This document shows, one piece after another, positions 31,579 to 39,916 of a DNA stretch of 41,465 nt; position 1 is the stretch's first letter, and each line of letters begins with the position of its first letter. The translations under genes and the position numbers were made by a program. The stretch comes from an uncultured Spirochaetaceae bacterium (GTDB lineage: Bacteria > Spirochaetota > Spirochaetia > Sphaerochaetales > Sphaerochaetaceae): contig CALXLA010000037.1 of NCBI GenBank assembly GCA_944389075.1, forward strand, positions 1 to 41,465. Direction: 5' to 3'. Under the pieces are notes generated by a model, which worked only from the letters and a program-made list of their open reading frames with translations, ran no database searches and was not told where the DNA came from.

Positions 31579-32745
31579 TCACTTCCCTGCTTCATCAAGA
31601 GTCAGGCCATGGGCGATAGCGATATCCGACAGATCATCATACTCCATCTTCTCACGCCTCACCCCATATCCTTCTGATATCTTGATACGGACAGGGCCAT
31701 GACTGGTATCACCTGTACGGATAGCGCGGTCAAGCACGTATCTGTCATACACTGACTTCCTTATCCCGATAGTCGTTGTATAGCGGAAGATCGCATGAAC
31801 CATCTCTTCAAGCCTGTCCTCGCTGCAGATAACTGAAAGCATGATGCCGGGACGCGACTTCTTCATGCCGATCGGTACTGTATATACATCCTTCGCCCCG
31901 GTTTCGAAAAGCCTGTCAATTGCGAACCCTATCTCCTCCCCTGTCATATCATCGATATTGCATGAAAGGCCGATCACAGTATCTGAAGAGCCGGCTCTCT
32001 CCCCGATTACAGCCCTCACGCAGTTGGCAGCAGGGAAATCCTTCGTCCCCATGCCATATCCTGTTGCCGAGACATTCATCACCGGCATTCCCGAGAAAGC
32101 TGTCGCAAAATGTTTCAGGAGAGCAGCTCCTGTCGGAGTGCAGAGCTCTCCTTCGATATTGCCGGAATATATCGGAATGCCTGAAAGGATATTCAGCGTC
32201 GCCGGAGCAGGCACTGGCAATATCCCATGGGCGCACTTCACATGGCCAAAGCCTGTACAGACAGGAGAGACGATGACTTCATCAGGAGAAAGCTCTGCCA
32301 TCAGCATCGAAACAGCTGTGACATCAGCGACTGCATCCATCGTGCCGACTTCGTGGAAGTGAATCTCGGGAACAGGTACGCCATGAACAAGGCTCTCAGC
32401 CTCTGCTATCAGCGTGAATACCGCCATTATGTCATTCCTGACAGAATCAGGAAGCTGCAGATGTTCCATCACGACATGCTCTATATCATGCATTCCATGA
32501 TGATGGTGATGATGATCCCCATGATGATGTTCATGCCCTTCTTCCTCGCCATCGACAAGAATGGAGACATGTGTGCCTGTTATTCCGCATTTCACGGATT
32601 TCGAGATTTCCATCCGGACACCGGGAATCCCTAGCGCATTGAACCTGCTGACGAATGACTCCTTGTCAGGCAGAAGTTCAAGAAGAGCTGCCGTGAGCAT
32701 ATCGCCCGCAGCACCCATTCCGCAATCTATATAAAGCGACTTCAT
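31579..32745 (-). CDS. larC: Nickel-pincer cofactor biosynthesis protein LarC
   Basis: This 388-residue protein matches LarC: MKSLYIDCGMGAAGDMLTAAL, a His-rich stretch HEHHHGDHHHHHHGMH (71-86), EIHFHEVGTMDAVADV, PVPAPATLNIL, ELCTPTGAALL, CNIDDMTGEEIG and KKSRPGIMLSVIC. LarC is a CTP-dependent cyclometallase that inserts Ni into the pincer nucleotide. In Lactobacillus plantarum it is made from two frames by ribosomal frameshifting; here one frame covers both parts. Start codons at 32748 and 32745 overlap the larB stop; I chose 32745 for better spacing from GGGAGG. Confidence 0.95.
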   Translation of the reverse strand: MKSLYIDCGMGAAGDMLTAALLELLPDKESFVSRFNALGIPGVRMEISKSVKCGITGTHVSILVDGEEEGHEHHHGDHHHHHHGMHDIEHVVMEHLQLPDSVRNDIMAVFTLIAEAESLVHGVPVPEIHFHEVGTMDAVADVTAVSMLMAELSPDEVIVSPVCTGFGHVKCAHGILPVPAPATLNILSGIPIYSGNIEGELCTPTGAALLKHFATAFSGMPVMNVSATGYGMGTKDFPAANCVRAVIGERAGSSDTVIGLSCNIDDMTGEEIGFAIDRLFETGAKDVYTVPIGMKKSRPGIMLSVICSEDRLEEMVHAIFRYTTTIGIRKSVYDRYVLDRAIRTGDTSHGPVRIKISEGYGVRREKMEYDDLSDIAIAHGLTLDEAGK

Positions 32746-33497
32746 CATCTTCCTCCCTTGCGATGGTTTATCATGCTGGCAAGATATCCTGCTCCGAATC
32801 CATTATCTATATTCACTGTAGATACTCCGCTTGAACATGAATTCAGCATCGAGAGAAGCGCCGCAAGGCCATTAAACGATGCGCCATACCCGACACTTGT
32901 GGGAACTGCGATCACAGGACAGTCCGCAAGTCCGCCTATGACACTTGCAAGCGCACCTTCCATGCCAGCCACTGCGATAATGACCTCAGCATCCATGATC
33001 TCGTCAAGATGGCTCAGAAGCCTGTGAAGACCTGCGACACCGACATCATAAAGCCTGACGACCTCATTTCCCAGCACCTCCGCAGTAAGCGCAGCTTCCT
33101 CTGCGACCGGGATATCGCTGGTACCGCCAGTAGCGACCACAATCCGCCCTAAGCCATCAGGAGAAGGAACAGGACCGGCAACCGCGATTCTCGCATTCTC
33201 ATAGTACCTGATCTCATGTTTTCCCGACACTATACCAGCAGCTTCCTTTCCAAGCCTCGTGATCAGTATTGTATTCTGTCCGTTCTGCTTCATCGCATCA
33301 ATGATTCCGATAATCTGCTCTGGAGTCTTTCCGCTTCCGTATATTACCTCCGCCGCACCTTGCCGTATTTTCCGATGTATATCGACTTTCGCGAAACCAA
33401 GATCCTCAAAAGGCTTCTTCTTCAGTTCCAGCACAGCATCATCCACACTTATGCTGCCATTTCTGATGCCCTCAAGGAAACTCCTTATATCATTCAT
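32745..33497 (-). CDS. larB: Nickel-pincer cofactor biosynthesis protein LarB
   Basis: The 250-residue protein shows the LarB layout: an N-terminal helical part (ISVDDAVLELKKKPFEDLGFAKVDIHR), then a PurE-like part with GRIVVATGGTSDIPVAEEAALTAEVLGNEV, RLYDVGVAGLHRLL, VAGMEGALASVIGGL and the C-terminal NIDNGFGAG. LarB carboxylates and hydrolyses nicotinic acid adenine dinucleotide, the first step of pincer cofactor synthesis. The start at 33497 overlaps the larE end by 8 bases with GGAGG upstream. Confidence 0.96.
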   Translation of the reverse strand: MNDIRSFLEGIRNGSISVDDAVLELKKKPFEDLGFAKVDIHRKIRQGAAEVIYGSGKTPEQIIGIIDAMKQNGQNTILITRLGKEAAGIVSGKHEIRYYENARIAVAGPVPSPDGLGRIVVATGGTSDIPVAEEAALTAEVLGNEVVRLYDVGVAGLHRLLSHLDEIMDAEVIIAVAGMEGALASVIGGLADCPVIAVPTSVGYGASFNGLAALLSMLNSCSSGVSTVNIDNGFGAGYLASMINHRKGGR

Positions 33498-34239
33498 CTC
33501 TGGCCTCCAGATCAAGCAGTACGCCATCATAGCGCTTATTCATGAAATCAATAATCTCAGCCCTGTTTCCGATGATCTTATCAAAATCATCTCTGCGGAG
33601 CTCGAGTCTTGCCTTATTTCCCGTCATCCGGACACGGAAATCATAACACCCAAGCGATGCAAGGAAATCCTCAGCTTCTTCTGTCTTCCTGAGTTTCTCT
33701 GGGGTTATGATCTCACCATGGGCTATACGCGTCGCAAGACATGCATATGCAGGCTTGTTCCATGTGAACAGCCCGGCTTCCCGGGATCTTTCCCTTATCT
33801 CATCCTTGCTCAGTCCGCACTCACGGAGAGGAGAGCGGATACCGAGCTCTGCAAGAGCCTTCATGCCTGGTCTGTCGGATACATCATCGCTCGCATTCGT
33901 TCCATCAAGGATAAGCGGGTATCCATCAGCTTCAGCAGCCGAAGCTATCATACCCATGATCAGCTTCTTACAGTAATAGCACCTGTTTGCAGGATTTGAA
34001 GCTATATCAGGAACAGAAAGGACATCAGCATCTATGCAACGGAACTTCGCACCAAGAAGCTTTGCGATGCGTTCCGCATCCGCATATTCCCACTCAGGCT
34101 GGAATGCAGTACGTACATAGTATGCAGAGACATCAGCGCCAGACGCTACTGCAGCATACAGGAGATAAGCTGAATCAACACCTCCGGAAAACGCAATCGC
34201 AGCCTTGTTGTTTTTCTGGAAGAACTCTTCAATTGTCAT
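33490..34239 (-). CDS. larE: Nickel-pincer cofactor biosynthesis sulfur transferase LarE
   Basis: The 249-residue protein has the PP-loop SGGVDSAYL (18-26) for adenylylation of the substrate carboxylate, NPANRCYYCKKL (Cys87, Cys90), DGTNASDD, and KPAYACLATR with Cys167 at the place of the sulfur-donating cysteine. The extra CYYC pair together with Cys167 could hold a [4Fe-4S] cluster, as described for cluster-dependent LarE proteins, rather than a sacrificial cysteine. It adds the two sulfurs of the pincer cofactor. ATG at 34239 has AGGAG 7 bases before; GTG at 34245 is the alternative. Confidence 0.95.
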   Translation of the reverse strand: MTIEEFFQKNNKAAIAFSGGVDSAYLLYAAVASGADVSAYYVRTAFQPEWEYADAERIAKLLGAKFRCIDADVLSVPDIASNPANRCYYCKKLIMGMIASAAEADGYPLILDGTNASDDVSDRPGMKALAELGIRSPLRECGLSKDEIRERSREAGLFTWNKPAYACLATRIAHGEIITPEKLRKTEEAEDFLASLGCYDFRVRMTGNKARLELRRDDFDKIIGNRAEIIDFMNKRYDGVLLDLEARDE

Positions 34240-34250
34240 ACCCACTCTCC

Positions 34251-34781
34251 TCAGACATGGAACCTGTCATATCTATCATAGCAGTCCGTACAGAGCTTTC
34301 TGCCATTCTGTATGTGAATCCAGTTTGCACCTGCAAGCTCTCCGCAGTCATCACAGCGATATGTATCGAATATCCTGGCACGCTCTGGAAGAGGAATCCT
34401 GGCAGGCCCTGCATCGAAAAGCCGCGACAGGAAACCGGGATCGCAGTATCCCTCTATATCCCTTCCAGGATCAGGGAGCTCGCCTTTGAGTATGATCCTG
34501 CAGTTCTGCGATGACTTCCTGCCATAGAAAGAATAGGCTGTCTTCCCAGTCATATGGAAAAGGAGGCTTCCCCTTCCGGCTGTACATCCGAGCACTACCT
34601 GAATCGCATCTATTCCGCATGCGTCATTCTCGCTTATGCAGACCGCATCCTCATCGGTATCGGAATCAAAATCAACAAGCGACATCGCATAAGCCGAGGC
34701 AAGGAAACCTGCCAGAAGGCCTTTACACCTGTGCCCATGGAAATCTATGCATTTCTCCCACTGTCTCTGAATATCATTCAT
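34251..34781 (-). CDS. FmdE-like protein with C-terminal zinc ribbon
   Basis: The 176-residue protein begins with the FmdE motif FHGHRCKG (His15, His17, Cys19) and has NDACGIDAIQVVLGCTAGRGSL, matching the formylmethanofuran dehydrogenase subunit E family. Two CX2C pairs near the end (YRCDDCGE and LCTDCY) form a probable zinc ribbon. FmdE-family proteins outside methanogens have no settled function and often sit beside metal transporters. The start overlaps the upstream ATPase stop (ATGA), and larE follows after 11 bases, so it is embedded between metal import and cofactor synthesis. A metal-handling role is inferred. Confidence 0.88.
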   Translation of the reverse strand: MNDIQRQWEKCIDFHGHRCKGLLAGFLASAYAMSLVDFDSDTDEDAVCISENDACGIDAIQVVLGCTAGRGSLLFHMTGKTAYSFYGRKSSQNCRIILKGELPDPGRDIEGYCDPGFLSRLFDAGPARIPLPERARIFDTYRCDDCGELAGANWIHIQNGRKLCTDCYDRYDRFHV

Positions 34782-35542
34782 AGCGTGAACTCCTTTCTGA
34801 TTATAGCGAACCGCCTGCCATCAGCCTCTGCGATATCAGCATTTACGGCATAAACCTCTTTCAGAAGTGCTGAATCGACCTTGTCAGGAGTACACAGACA
34901 GCAGCTTCTGCCATTTTTCAGGAACAAGAGCTTGTCAGCATAAGCCATAGCAAGATTCAGGTCATGGAAGACCGCAAGCACAGCAATACCCTTCTCTGAA
35001 GCCATATTCCTGACAGCAGACATCATCCAGTACTGATTATGGGGATCAAGATTGCTCGTAGGCTCATCAAGAAGCATGACGCGAGGCTCCTGGACAAGAG
35101 AACGCGCGAGAAGGACCTTCTGCAGCTCTCCTCCCGAAAGCTCATCAAGATCCCTGAACATCAGATGATCAAGCCTCATTCTGTGTATCATATCACGGCA
35201 GATCGAGACATCCTCTTTCCCTGCTGAGAATCCCATATAGGGCTTCCTCCCAAGAAGAACAGCATCGAATACCGAAAGATGCGCAGCCTCACAGCGCTGT
35301 GGAAGATAGGCAATTCTTGCGGCAATTGCTTTCCTGTCCATTCCGCTTACAGGCACACCATCTATCAGGACATCACCACTCTCGGGTCTCCTCAGCCTGT
35401 CGATTGCGGAAATCAGAGTGCTTTTGCCGCTTCCATTCATTCCCATCACAGCAAGGACCTCGCCGTCCTGTACTGTGAATGAAATATCTTCCAATACTCT
35501 ATGTCTGCCATATGAGAATGAGAGATTCCTTACTTCAATCAT
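34778..35542 (-). CDS. Metal-chelate-type ABC transporter ATPase (FecE/BtuD family)
   Basis: The 254-residue protein has Walker A GMNGSGKST, Q-loop LPQRCEAAHLSVFDAVLLGRKPYM, signature LSGGELQKV, Walker B MLLDEPTSNLD and the switch His AVFHDLN, in the short FecE style. It energises the FecCD-type permease encoded immediately upstream; its ATG overlaps that gene's stop by 4 bases. Classical ligands of this class are siderophores, haem, cobalamin, and in some systems molybdate or nickel chelates. The adjoining lar genes make nickel plausible. Confidence 0.94.
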   Translation of the reverse strand: MIEVRNLSFSYGRHRVLEDISFTVQDGEVLAVMGMNGSGKSTLISAIDRLRRPESGDVLIDGVPVSGMDRKAIAARIAYLPQRCEAAHLSVFDAVLLGRKPYMGFSAGKEDVSICRDMIHRMRLDHLMFRDLDELSGGELQKVLLARSLVQEPRVMLLDEPTSNLDPHNQYWMMSAVRNMASEKGIAVLAVFHDLNLAMAYADKLLFLKNGRSCCLCTPDKVDSALLKEVYAVNADIAEADGRRFAIIRKEFTL

Positions 35543-36561
35543 CCGATTCTCCTTCTGCGGAACACAAGATAAAGGAAAAGCGGCGCGCCCATGAATGATG
35601 TCAGAGCTCCGACAGGAAGCACCACAGGAGGAATCACCATCCTGCTTGCGATATCCGCAGCTATCAGGAGACCTGCCCCTGCCAGAGCAGAACCTGGAAT
35701 GAGGAATCTGAAGTCATTGCCTGTGAATCTCCGCACGATATGAGGCGCGATCAGGCCGATGAAGCTTATGCAGCCTGTGAATGCAACAGAGACTGATGAG
35801 ATAAGCGCACAGAACACAAGGCTGACTGGAATCAGGAGCGCTGTATTCACTCCAAGGCTTCTGGCCGTATTCTCACCACTTTCGATGGCATTGTAATCCC
35901 AGCTCCGGGATATGAAGAAGACAAACGAAGCCATTGCGGATGATGCGATCACCGCAATCTCCTTCCAGCCGGCTCTTCCAAGATTTCCGAATGTCCAGTA
36001 GACAATCGACGCAACTACCTCATCATCGGCAAAATACTGTATGAGAGCTGTCGCTCCGCTGAACATCGAGCTGATTGCGACACCCGATAGAACTATGGCA
36101 GAAGGAGTCGCATCCCTGAGCTTCGAGAGCGCCAGGATCACGAGAGTCGTGATCATCCCTCCGCAGAAAGCGGCCGCAGAGACAAGATACATGCTTCCTG
36201 CTCCTGAAACGGCAATCACGACAGCAGCCCCAAAGGATGCTCCCTGGGAAACGCCGAGCGTTGAAGCAGAAGCAAGAGGATTCCGGAGGACATTCTGCAT
36301 TACAGCACCGCACATGGCGAGTGAAGCTCCTACGGAAGCAGCTGTCGCAAGACGCGGAAGCCTTATATTCCTGACTATTGCATTGAGCTGTCTTGAGGAA
36401 GTCCCCGCGATGGCTTTTGCGGCATCAAGGATGGAAATATCGGCAGAGCCTGCCATCAAAGAGGTAAACGATAAAACAATGGTAATGACTGCTATCGCAA
36501 GAAGGACTCTTCTCTTATGTCCCGTATATTCCTGATAAGTCTTACCCGGATACTTATCCAT
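35539..36561 (-). CDS. Metal-chelate-type ABC transporter permease (FecCD/BtuC family)
   Basis: The 340-residue protein has about ten membrane helices and FecCD signatures: RLPRLATAASVGASLAMCGAVMQNVLRNPLASASTLGVSQGASFGA, SGVAISSMFSGATALIQYF, and late GLIAPHIVRRFTGNDFRFLIPGSALAGAGLL, PVGALTSFMGAPLFLYLV. The start overlaps the binding-protein stop by one base (TGATG). As a homodimer it forms the channel used with the ATPase at 34778. Confidence 0.95.
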   Translation of the reverse strand: MDKYPGKTYQEYTGHKRRVLLAIAVITIVLSFTSLMAGSADISILDAAKAIAGTSSRQLNAIVRNIRLPRLATAASVGASLAMCGAVMQNVLRNPLASASTLGVSQGASFGAAVVIAVSGAGSMYLVSAAAFCGGMITTLVILALSKLRDATPSAIVLSGVAISSMFSGATALIQYFADDEVVASIVYWTFGNLGRAGWKEIAVIASSAMASFVFFISRSWDYNAIESGENTARSLGVNTALLIPVSLVFCALISSVSVAFTGCISFIGLIAPHIVRRFTGNDFRFLIPGSALAGAGLLIAADIASRMVIPPVVLPVGALTSFMGAPLFLYLVFRRRRIG

Positions 36562-37694
36562 CAGCGGACTCCGACTTCAAGCTTTCCATAGACAAGACCA
36601 TCACTCTCCATCTCATCGAAGAAATCGCGGCCAAGCATCATCTCCATGATCTCGCTGGATTTCCCACGGAAATCAATATCGCTGAAGCTATCAGGGAAAA
36701 GGACCGTACCCGCATAATATGCATTCATCAGCAGATATGTGATATTCGGCCCTGCTGAATTTGTCGATGGCATGGAATAGACATTCCCTTCCTCAATTGC
36801 GCGGATAGATTCAAAATAGGCAGGATTCGCAGCATACTCAGAATTCACGATATCCATATTGCCCGGGTCCAGGAATATGATATCAGGATCCCATTCTATT
36901 ATTTTCTCCGGATCTATCTCGAACCCATCATCGCCTATGTACGCAGTCCCGGAGGCAAGAGCCGCAGCTTCCGCATCACCTGTCTGTGCAGCAGCAAGCT
37001 CATCAGCGGCATTGAGCGCACCTATAGCCACGAACGGAGGAAAGTTGACATAAGTGAATGCAAACCCATGCCGTCCGTTGTATGTGACCGCACCTGTATA
37101 TGCCAGAAGTTTTCCTGAATCCGGGATACCATCCGTTCTCCGCGCAAGATCCGCCTTGCATCCATCGATATATGAGAGGATCTCCTCGCAGCGATCTTCG
37201 GCACCGACTACATCCGCGAATATCCTCAATGACCGGTAGAATCCCTCATCTATGAAGCCATGAGCCCTGTATCTTATGCTCACGACAGGAATCCCCGTCT
37301 GCCGCTGAAGCTCATCGCATGCATCCTCATCAAAGCCTGCGATGATGACATCAGGCTGGAGCATGATGATCTCCTCAGCATATGCATTGTTCTCGCCGCT
37401 GCCGCCTCCGCGTCCTACAGGCGGAAGATCTGCAAGCACATCATGATAGACCGGGCTGTAGTCATAGCGTGCCGATTCTGAATTGATATCGCTGAGCTCC
37501 GCACCTGCAAGCATATCGACGACACCAAGATATGCAGCCATACGAGGTCCCATTGAGCCAACAGCAACAATGCTGTCAACTTCAGCAGGAATCTCGACTT
37601 CCCTGTTCCAGACGTCCACTACAGTTCTTGCATCATCAGCAGACACAGGAGACAGAACCGCACACAGCAGGATGATAATTGATAAGACTTTCAT
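36561..37694 (-). CDS. Metal-chelate-type ABC transporter substrate-binding protein (FecB/BtuF-like)
   Basis: The 377-residue secreted protein has a signal peptide (MKVLSIIILLCAVLSPVSA) and the two-lobed type-3 binding-protein pattern: VVDVWNREVEIPAEVDSIVAVGSMGPRMAAYLGVVDMLAG, IIMLQPDVIIAGFDED, and the second-lobe WDPDIIFLDPGN and AIEEGNVYSMPSTNSAGPN. No lipobox is seen. The long linker helix expected in this class fits residues ~145-190. No strong ribosome site precedes either ATG (37694 or 37718); I chose 37694 because it begins the signal peptide directly. A structured leader lies upstream. Nickel or another transition metal is the inferred cargo. Confidence 0.9.
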   Translation of the reverse strand: MKVLSIIILLCAVLSPVSADDARTVVDVWNREVEIPAEVDSIVAVGSMGPRMAAYLGVVDMLAGAELSDINSESARYDYSPVYHDVLADLPPVGRGGGSGENNAYAEEIIMLQPDVIIAGFDEDACDELQRQTGIPVVSIRYRAHGFIDEGFYRSLRIFADVVGAEDRCEEILSYIDGCKADLARRTDGIPDSGKLLAYTGAVTYNGRHGFAFTYVNFPPFVAIGALNAADELAAAQTGDAEAAALASGTAYIGDDGFEIDPEKIIEWDPDIIFLDPGNMDIVNSEYAANPAYFESIRAIEEGNVYSMPSTNSAGPNITYLLMNAYYAGTVLFPDSFSDIDFRGKSSEIMEMMLGRDFFDEMESDGLVYGKLEVGVR

Positions 37695-37748
37695 TGAAAA
37701 ATACCGGATTGCAATCATAAGAGCGCTATTCTACGGAATAGCCGATAT

Positions 37749-37800
37749 CAGATTGCAGGAATCGAATCCATACCCCGGGGGCTACAGTCCCCATAATCTG
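37749..37800 (-). other. Structured leader RNA candidate before the metal importer operon
   Basis: On the minus strand CAGATT (37800-37795) pairs with AATCTG (37754-37749) and encloses two inner hairpins: GGGG-ACTGTAG-CCCC (37792-37778) and GGA-TTCGAT-TCC (37769-37758). It starts ~50 bases after the DUF3842 stop and ends ~55 bases before the binding-protein ATG. It could be a metal- or cofactor-sensing leader; it does not show cobalamin-riboswitch boxes, and I cannot assign a known class. Confidence 0.4.
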
Positions 37801-37848
37801 CTTCGTGCAGAATTATCATGAAGAAAGTACAGGCTATAGGCTATGAAG

Positions 37849-38256
37849 TCAAGCAATTTCGGGGCGCAGGCGATCAACAACTTCCTTCACAAGAGCTGAA
37901 ATGCTCAGATCACTGACGCCTACAACGATATTGTCACAATGATTGACAGGTATCAGCATCCGCTTCGCCCTGCTCTGGCATACAGCGAGAGCCATCGCTG
38001 GAGACACCTCCCCTATCATGGAATCAGCAATGACTATCCCGATAGGCCCTATGATCACATCGGCATCCCGGGAAGCGACTATGACAGGATTCTCACCTGT
38101 CGCGGCATAATCCGCACCGGCTTTGAGCATAGCAGCTGTTGCCAGGGAATTCGTACCGATTGCCGTTATCTTCTGTTCAGGAAAAGCTGCTTTCAGAGAA
38201 GCAACCACCTGACGGCCTATTCCTCCTCCCTGAGAATCAATCACAACTATCTTCAT
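37849..38256 (-). CDS. DUF3842 family protein
   Basis: The 135-residue protein matches the DUF3842 pattern: MKIVVIDSQGGGIGRQVVASLK, TAIGTNSLATAAMLKAGADYAATGENPVIV, DADVIIGPIGIVIADSMIGEVSPAMA, and RMLIPVNHCDNIVVGV. The start resembles a glycine-rich nucleotide-binding loop. Function is unknown. GGGAGG precedes the ATG at 38256 by 6 bases; a longer frame to 38361 would run through the promoter. It lies upstream of the metal importer and lar genes on the same strand, so a link to metal or cofactor metabolism is possible but unproven. Confidence 0.9.
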   Translation of the reverse strand: MKIVVIDSQGGGIGRQVVASLKAAFPEQKITAIGTNSLATAAMLKAGADYAATGENPVIVASRDADVIIGPIGIVIADSMIGEVSPAMALAVCQSRAKRMLIPVNHCDNIVVGVSDLSISALVKEVVDRLRPEIA

Positions 38257-38278
38257 GCTATGCCTCCCTCTTGAACAT

Positions 38279-38306
38279 AATATATATGTATACGGAAGCA
38301 GGACAA
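38279..38306 (-). promoter_or_regulatory. Candidate promoter of DUF3842 and possibly the downstream metal/lar genes
   Basis: On the minus strand TTGTCC (38306-38301) and TATATT (38284-38279) are 16 bases apart, four and five of six matches. It lies about 20 bases before the DUF3842 start. Confidence 0.5.
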
Positions 38307-38398
38307 GAAGCATCGCAGAACAATGGCCTACACGAATAATAAACAGTACTGAGCTTCTCAATTCCCATATTGGGGCTTACTATCAAATGGGTAGGAAT

Positions 38399-39781
38399 AT
38401 GAAAACACAGACACCAGAAGAGAAATACAGGACAATGACGGAAACCCCTGTAAAGAGGCTTATACTTACACTGTCTGTACCCACTATAATCAGCAATCTG
38501 ATATCAACGCTTTACAATGCCGCTGATACGTTTTTCGTAGGTCAGATATCGACAAGCGCATCTGCGGCTGTCGGTGTCGCACTGTCGCTTCAGGCAGTAA
38601 TACAGGCGATCGGCTTCTTCTTCGGGCAAGGAAGCGGAAACAACATGTCAAGGAAACTCGGAGCTCATGACGAGAAGACAGCAGAGGAGCTTGCATCCAC
38701 AGGATTCTTCTCAGCACTCATATTCTCAACCGCTGTCACTGTGCTTGGGCTGATTTTCCTCCGTCCCATGTCGATATTCCTCGGTTCTTCGGAGACAATC
38801 CTGCCTTACGCCATGGACTATATGTTCTGGATACTCATCGCATCGCCATTCATGGCATCATCCTTCGTTCTGAACAACCAGTTGAGATTCGAAGGAAATT
38901 CATTCTATTCGATGATAGGCCTGACCACAGGCGGAATACTCAATCTGTTCCTTGATCCGCTATTCATATTCATCTTCGATATGGGTATATCAGGAGCAGC
39001 GCTGGCAACAGCAATAAGCCAGATTGTAAGCTTCCTGATACTGTTCATACTCTCACAGCGCATAGGAACGGTGAAGATACGGCTGCGATCATTCAAACCA
39101 TCGATGAATATGCTGAAGATGATAACGAACGGAGGCCTTCCATCACTGTGCAGGCAAAGCGTGACATCTGTCGCAATGATTTGCCTCAACAATGCAGCAC
39201 TCCCATTCGGAGATGCGGCAATAGCCGCAATGGCAATCGTGAACAAAATCGGCAACTTCACGAATTCCGTCCTGCTCGGAGTCGGTCAGGGATTCCAGCC
39301 TGTCTGCGGATACAACTATGGCGCAGGACTGTACAAACGAGTGAAAGACGGCTTCTGGTTCTGCGTAAAGATGATGTCAGCGGTACTGCTCATATTGGCT
39401 GTAATAGAATTCATATGGGCATCCCCTATTGTCGGGTTCTTCAGGAAAGGAGATGCGGAAGTCATCGAAATCGGGGATATAGCTCTCAGGCTGAGATGCT
39501 TCACGCTCGTATTCTCAGCATGGATAACAATAAGCAATATGCTGCTCCAGACAACAGGAAAGATGTGGAGGGCTTCCATACTCGGATTCGCCCGCCAGGG
39601 AATCATACTGATCCCGATAGTATGGATACTGCCTCCTCTGATAGGTATATGGGGAATACAGATAGCGCAGCCTCTTGCAGACATAGTAACATTCGCGATG
39701 TCAGTGCCTATGACAATGAGTGTCATAAGGCAGATGAATGAAGGGGTGAGAAATGAAAGCATATTCTCCAATGCCAAATAA
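38399..39781 (+). CDS. MATE-family efflux transporter
   Basis: The 460-residue protein has about 12 hydrophobic segments and strong MATE hallmarks: PVKRLILTLSVPTIISNLISTLYNAADTFFVGQ, FFFGQGSGNNMSRKLG, and LLGVGQGFQPVCGYNYGAG in the second half. It is only distantly similar to the MATE at 9162 and is of the NorM-unlike DinF/VmrA kind common in anaerobes. In-frame ATGs at 38387 and 38399 have weak ribosome sites; 38399 gives the typical family length. An earlier in-frame start at 38255 would overlap the DUF3842 gene and is rejected. Confidence 0.92.
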   Translation: MKTQTPEEKYRTMTETPVKRLILTLSVPTIISNLISTLYNAADTFFVGQISTSASAAVGVALSLQAVIQAIGFFFGQGSGNNMSRKLGAHDEKTAEELASTGFFSALIFSTAVTVLGLIFLRPMSIFLGSSETILPYAMDYMFWILIASPFMASSFVLNNQLRFEGNSFYSMIGLTTGGILNLFLDPLFIFIFDMGISGAALATAISQIVSFLILFILSQRIGTVKIRLRSFKPSMNMLKMITNGGLPSLCRQSVTSVAMICLNNAALPFGDAAIAAMAIVNKIGNFTNSVLLGVGQGFQPVCGYNYGAGLYKRVKDGFWFCVKMMSAVLLILAVIEFIWASPIVGFFRKGDAEVIEIGDIALRLRCFTLVFSAWITISNMLLQTTGKMWRASILGFARQGIILIPIVWILPPLIGIWGIQIAQPLADIVTFAMSVPMTMSVIRQMNEGVRNESIFSNAK

Positions 39782-39824
39782 GTTTCCATAAAATGCAAAT
39801 ATGCATCATTGTCAATGAAGCATC

Positions 39825-39854
39825 AAAAAGTCCACCGCATCTCTGCAGTGGACT
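39825..39854 (-). terminator. Terminator after the beta-helix lipoprotein gene
   Basis: AGTCCAC (39829-39835) pairs with GTGGACT (39848-39854), with a further GCA/TGC pairing at the tip. On the minus strand a TTTTT run follows. It may also serve the convergent MATE gene. Confidence 0.75.
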
Positions 39855-39916
39855 AGATTCAATTATCTGAAGGCCCATATCAGGGTTGCTTCCAAAAATC
39901 GATAAGATTCCCAAAC

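Noticed and set aside
32471-32540. Repetitive ATGATG-rich stretch that looks like a microsatellite
   Set aside because: It encodes the His-rich metal-binding segment of LarC on the other strand, so the repetition comes from His codons.
33259-33999. Long plus-strand open frame (246 codons) across larB and larE
   Set aside because: Antisense shadow of two confidently identified lar genes; translation shows no family features.
37749-37800. tRNA-like T-loop (TTCGA) within the leader structure
   Set aside because: The flanking bases do not form a 5-bp T stem, and there is no D arm, anticodon arm or CCA end at proper spacing.
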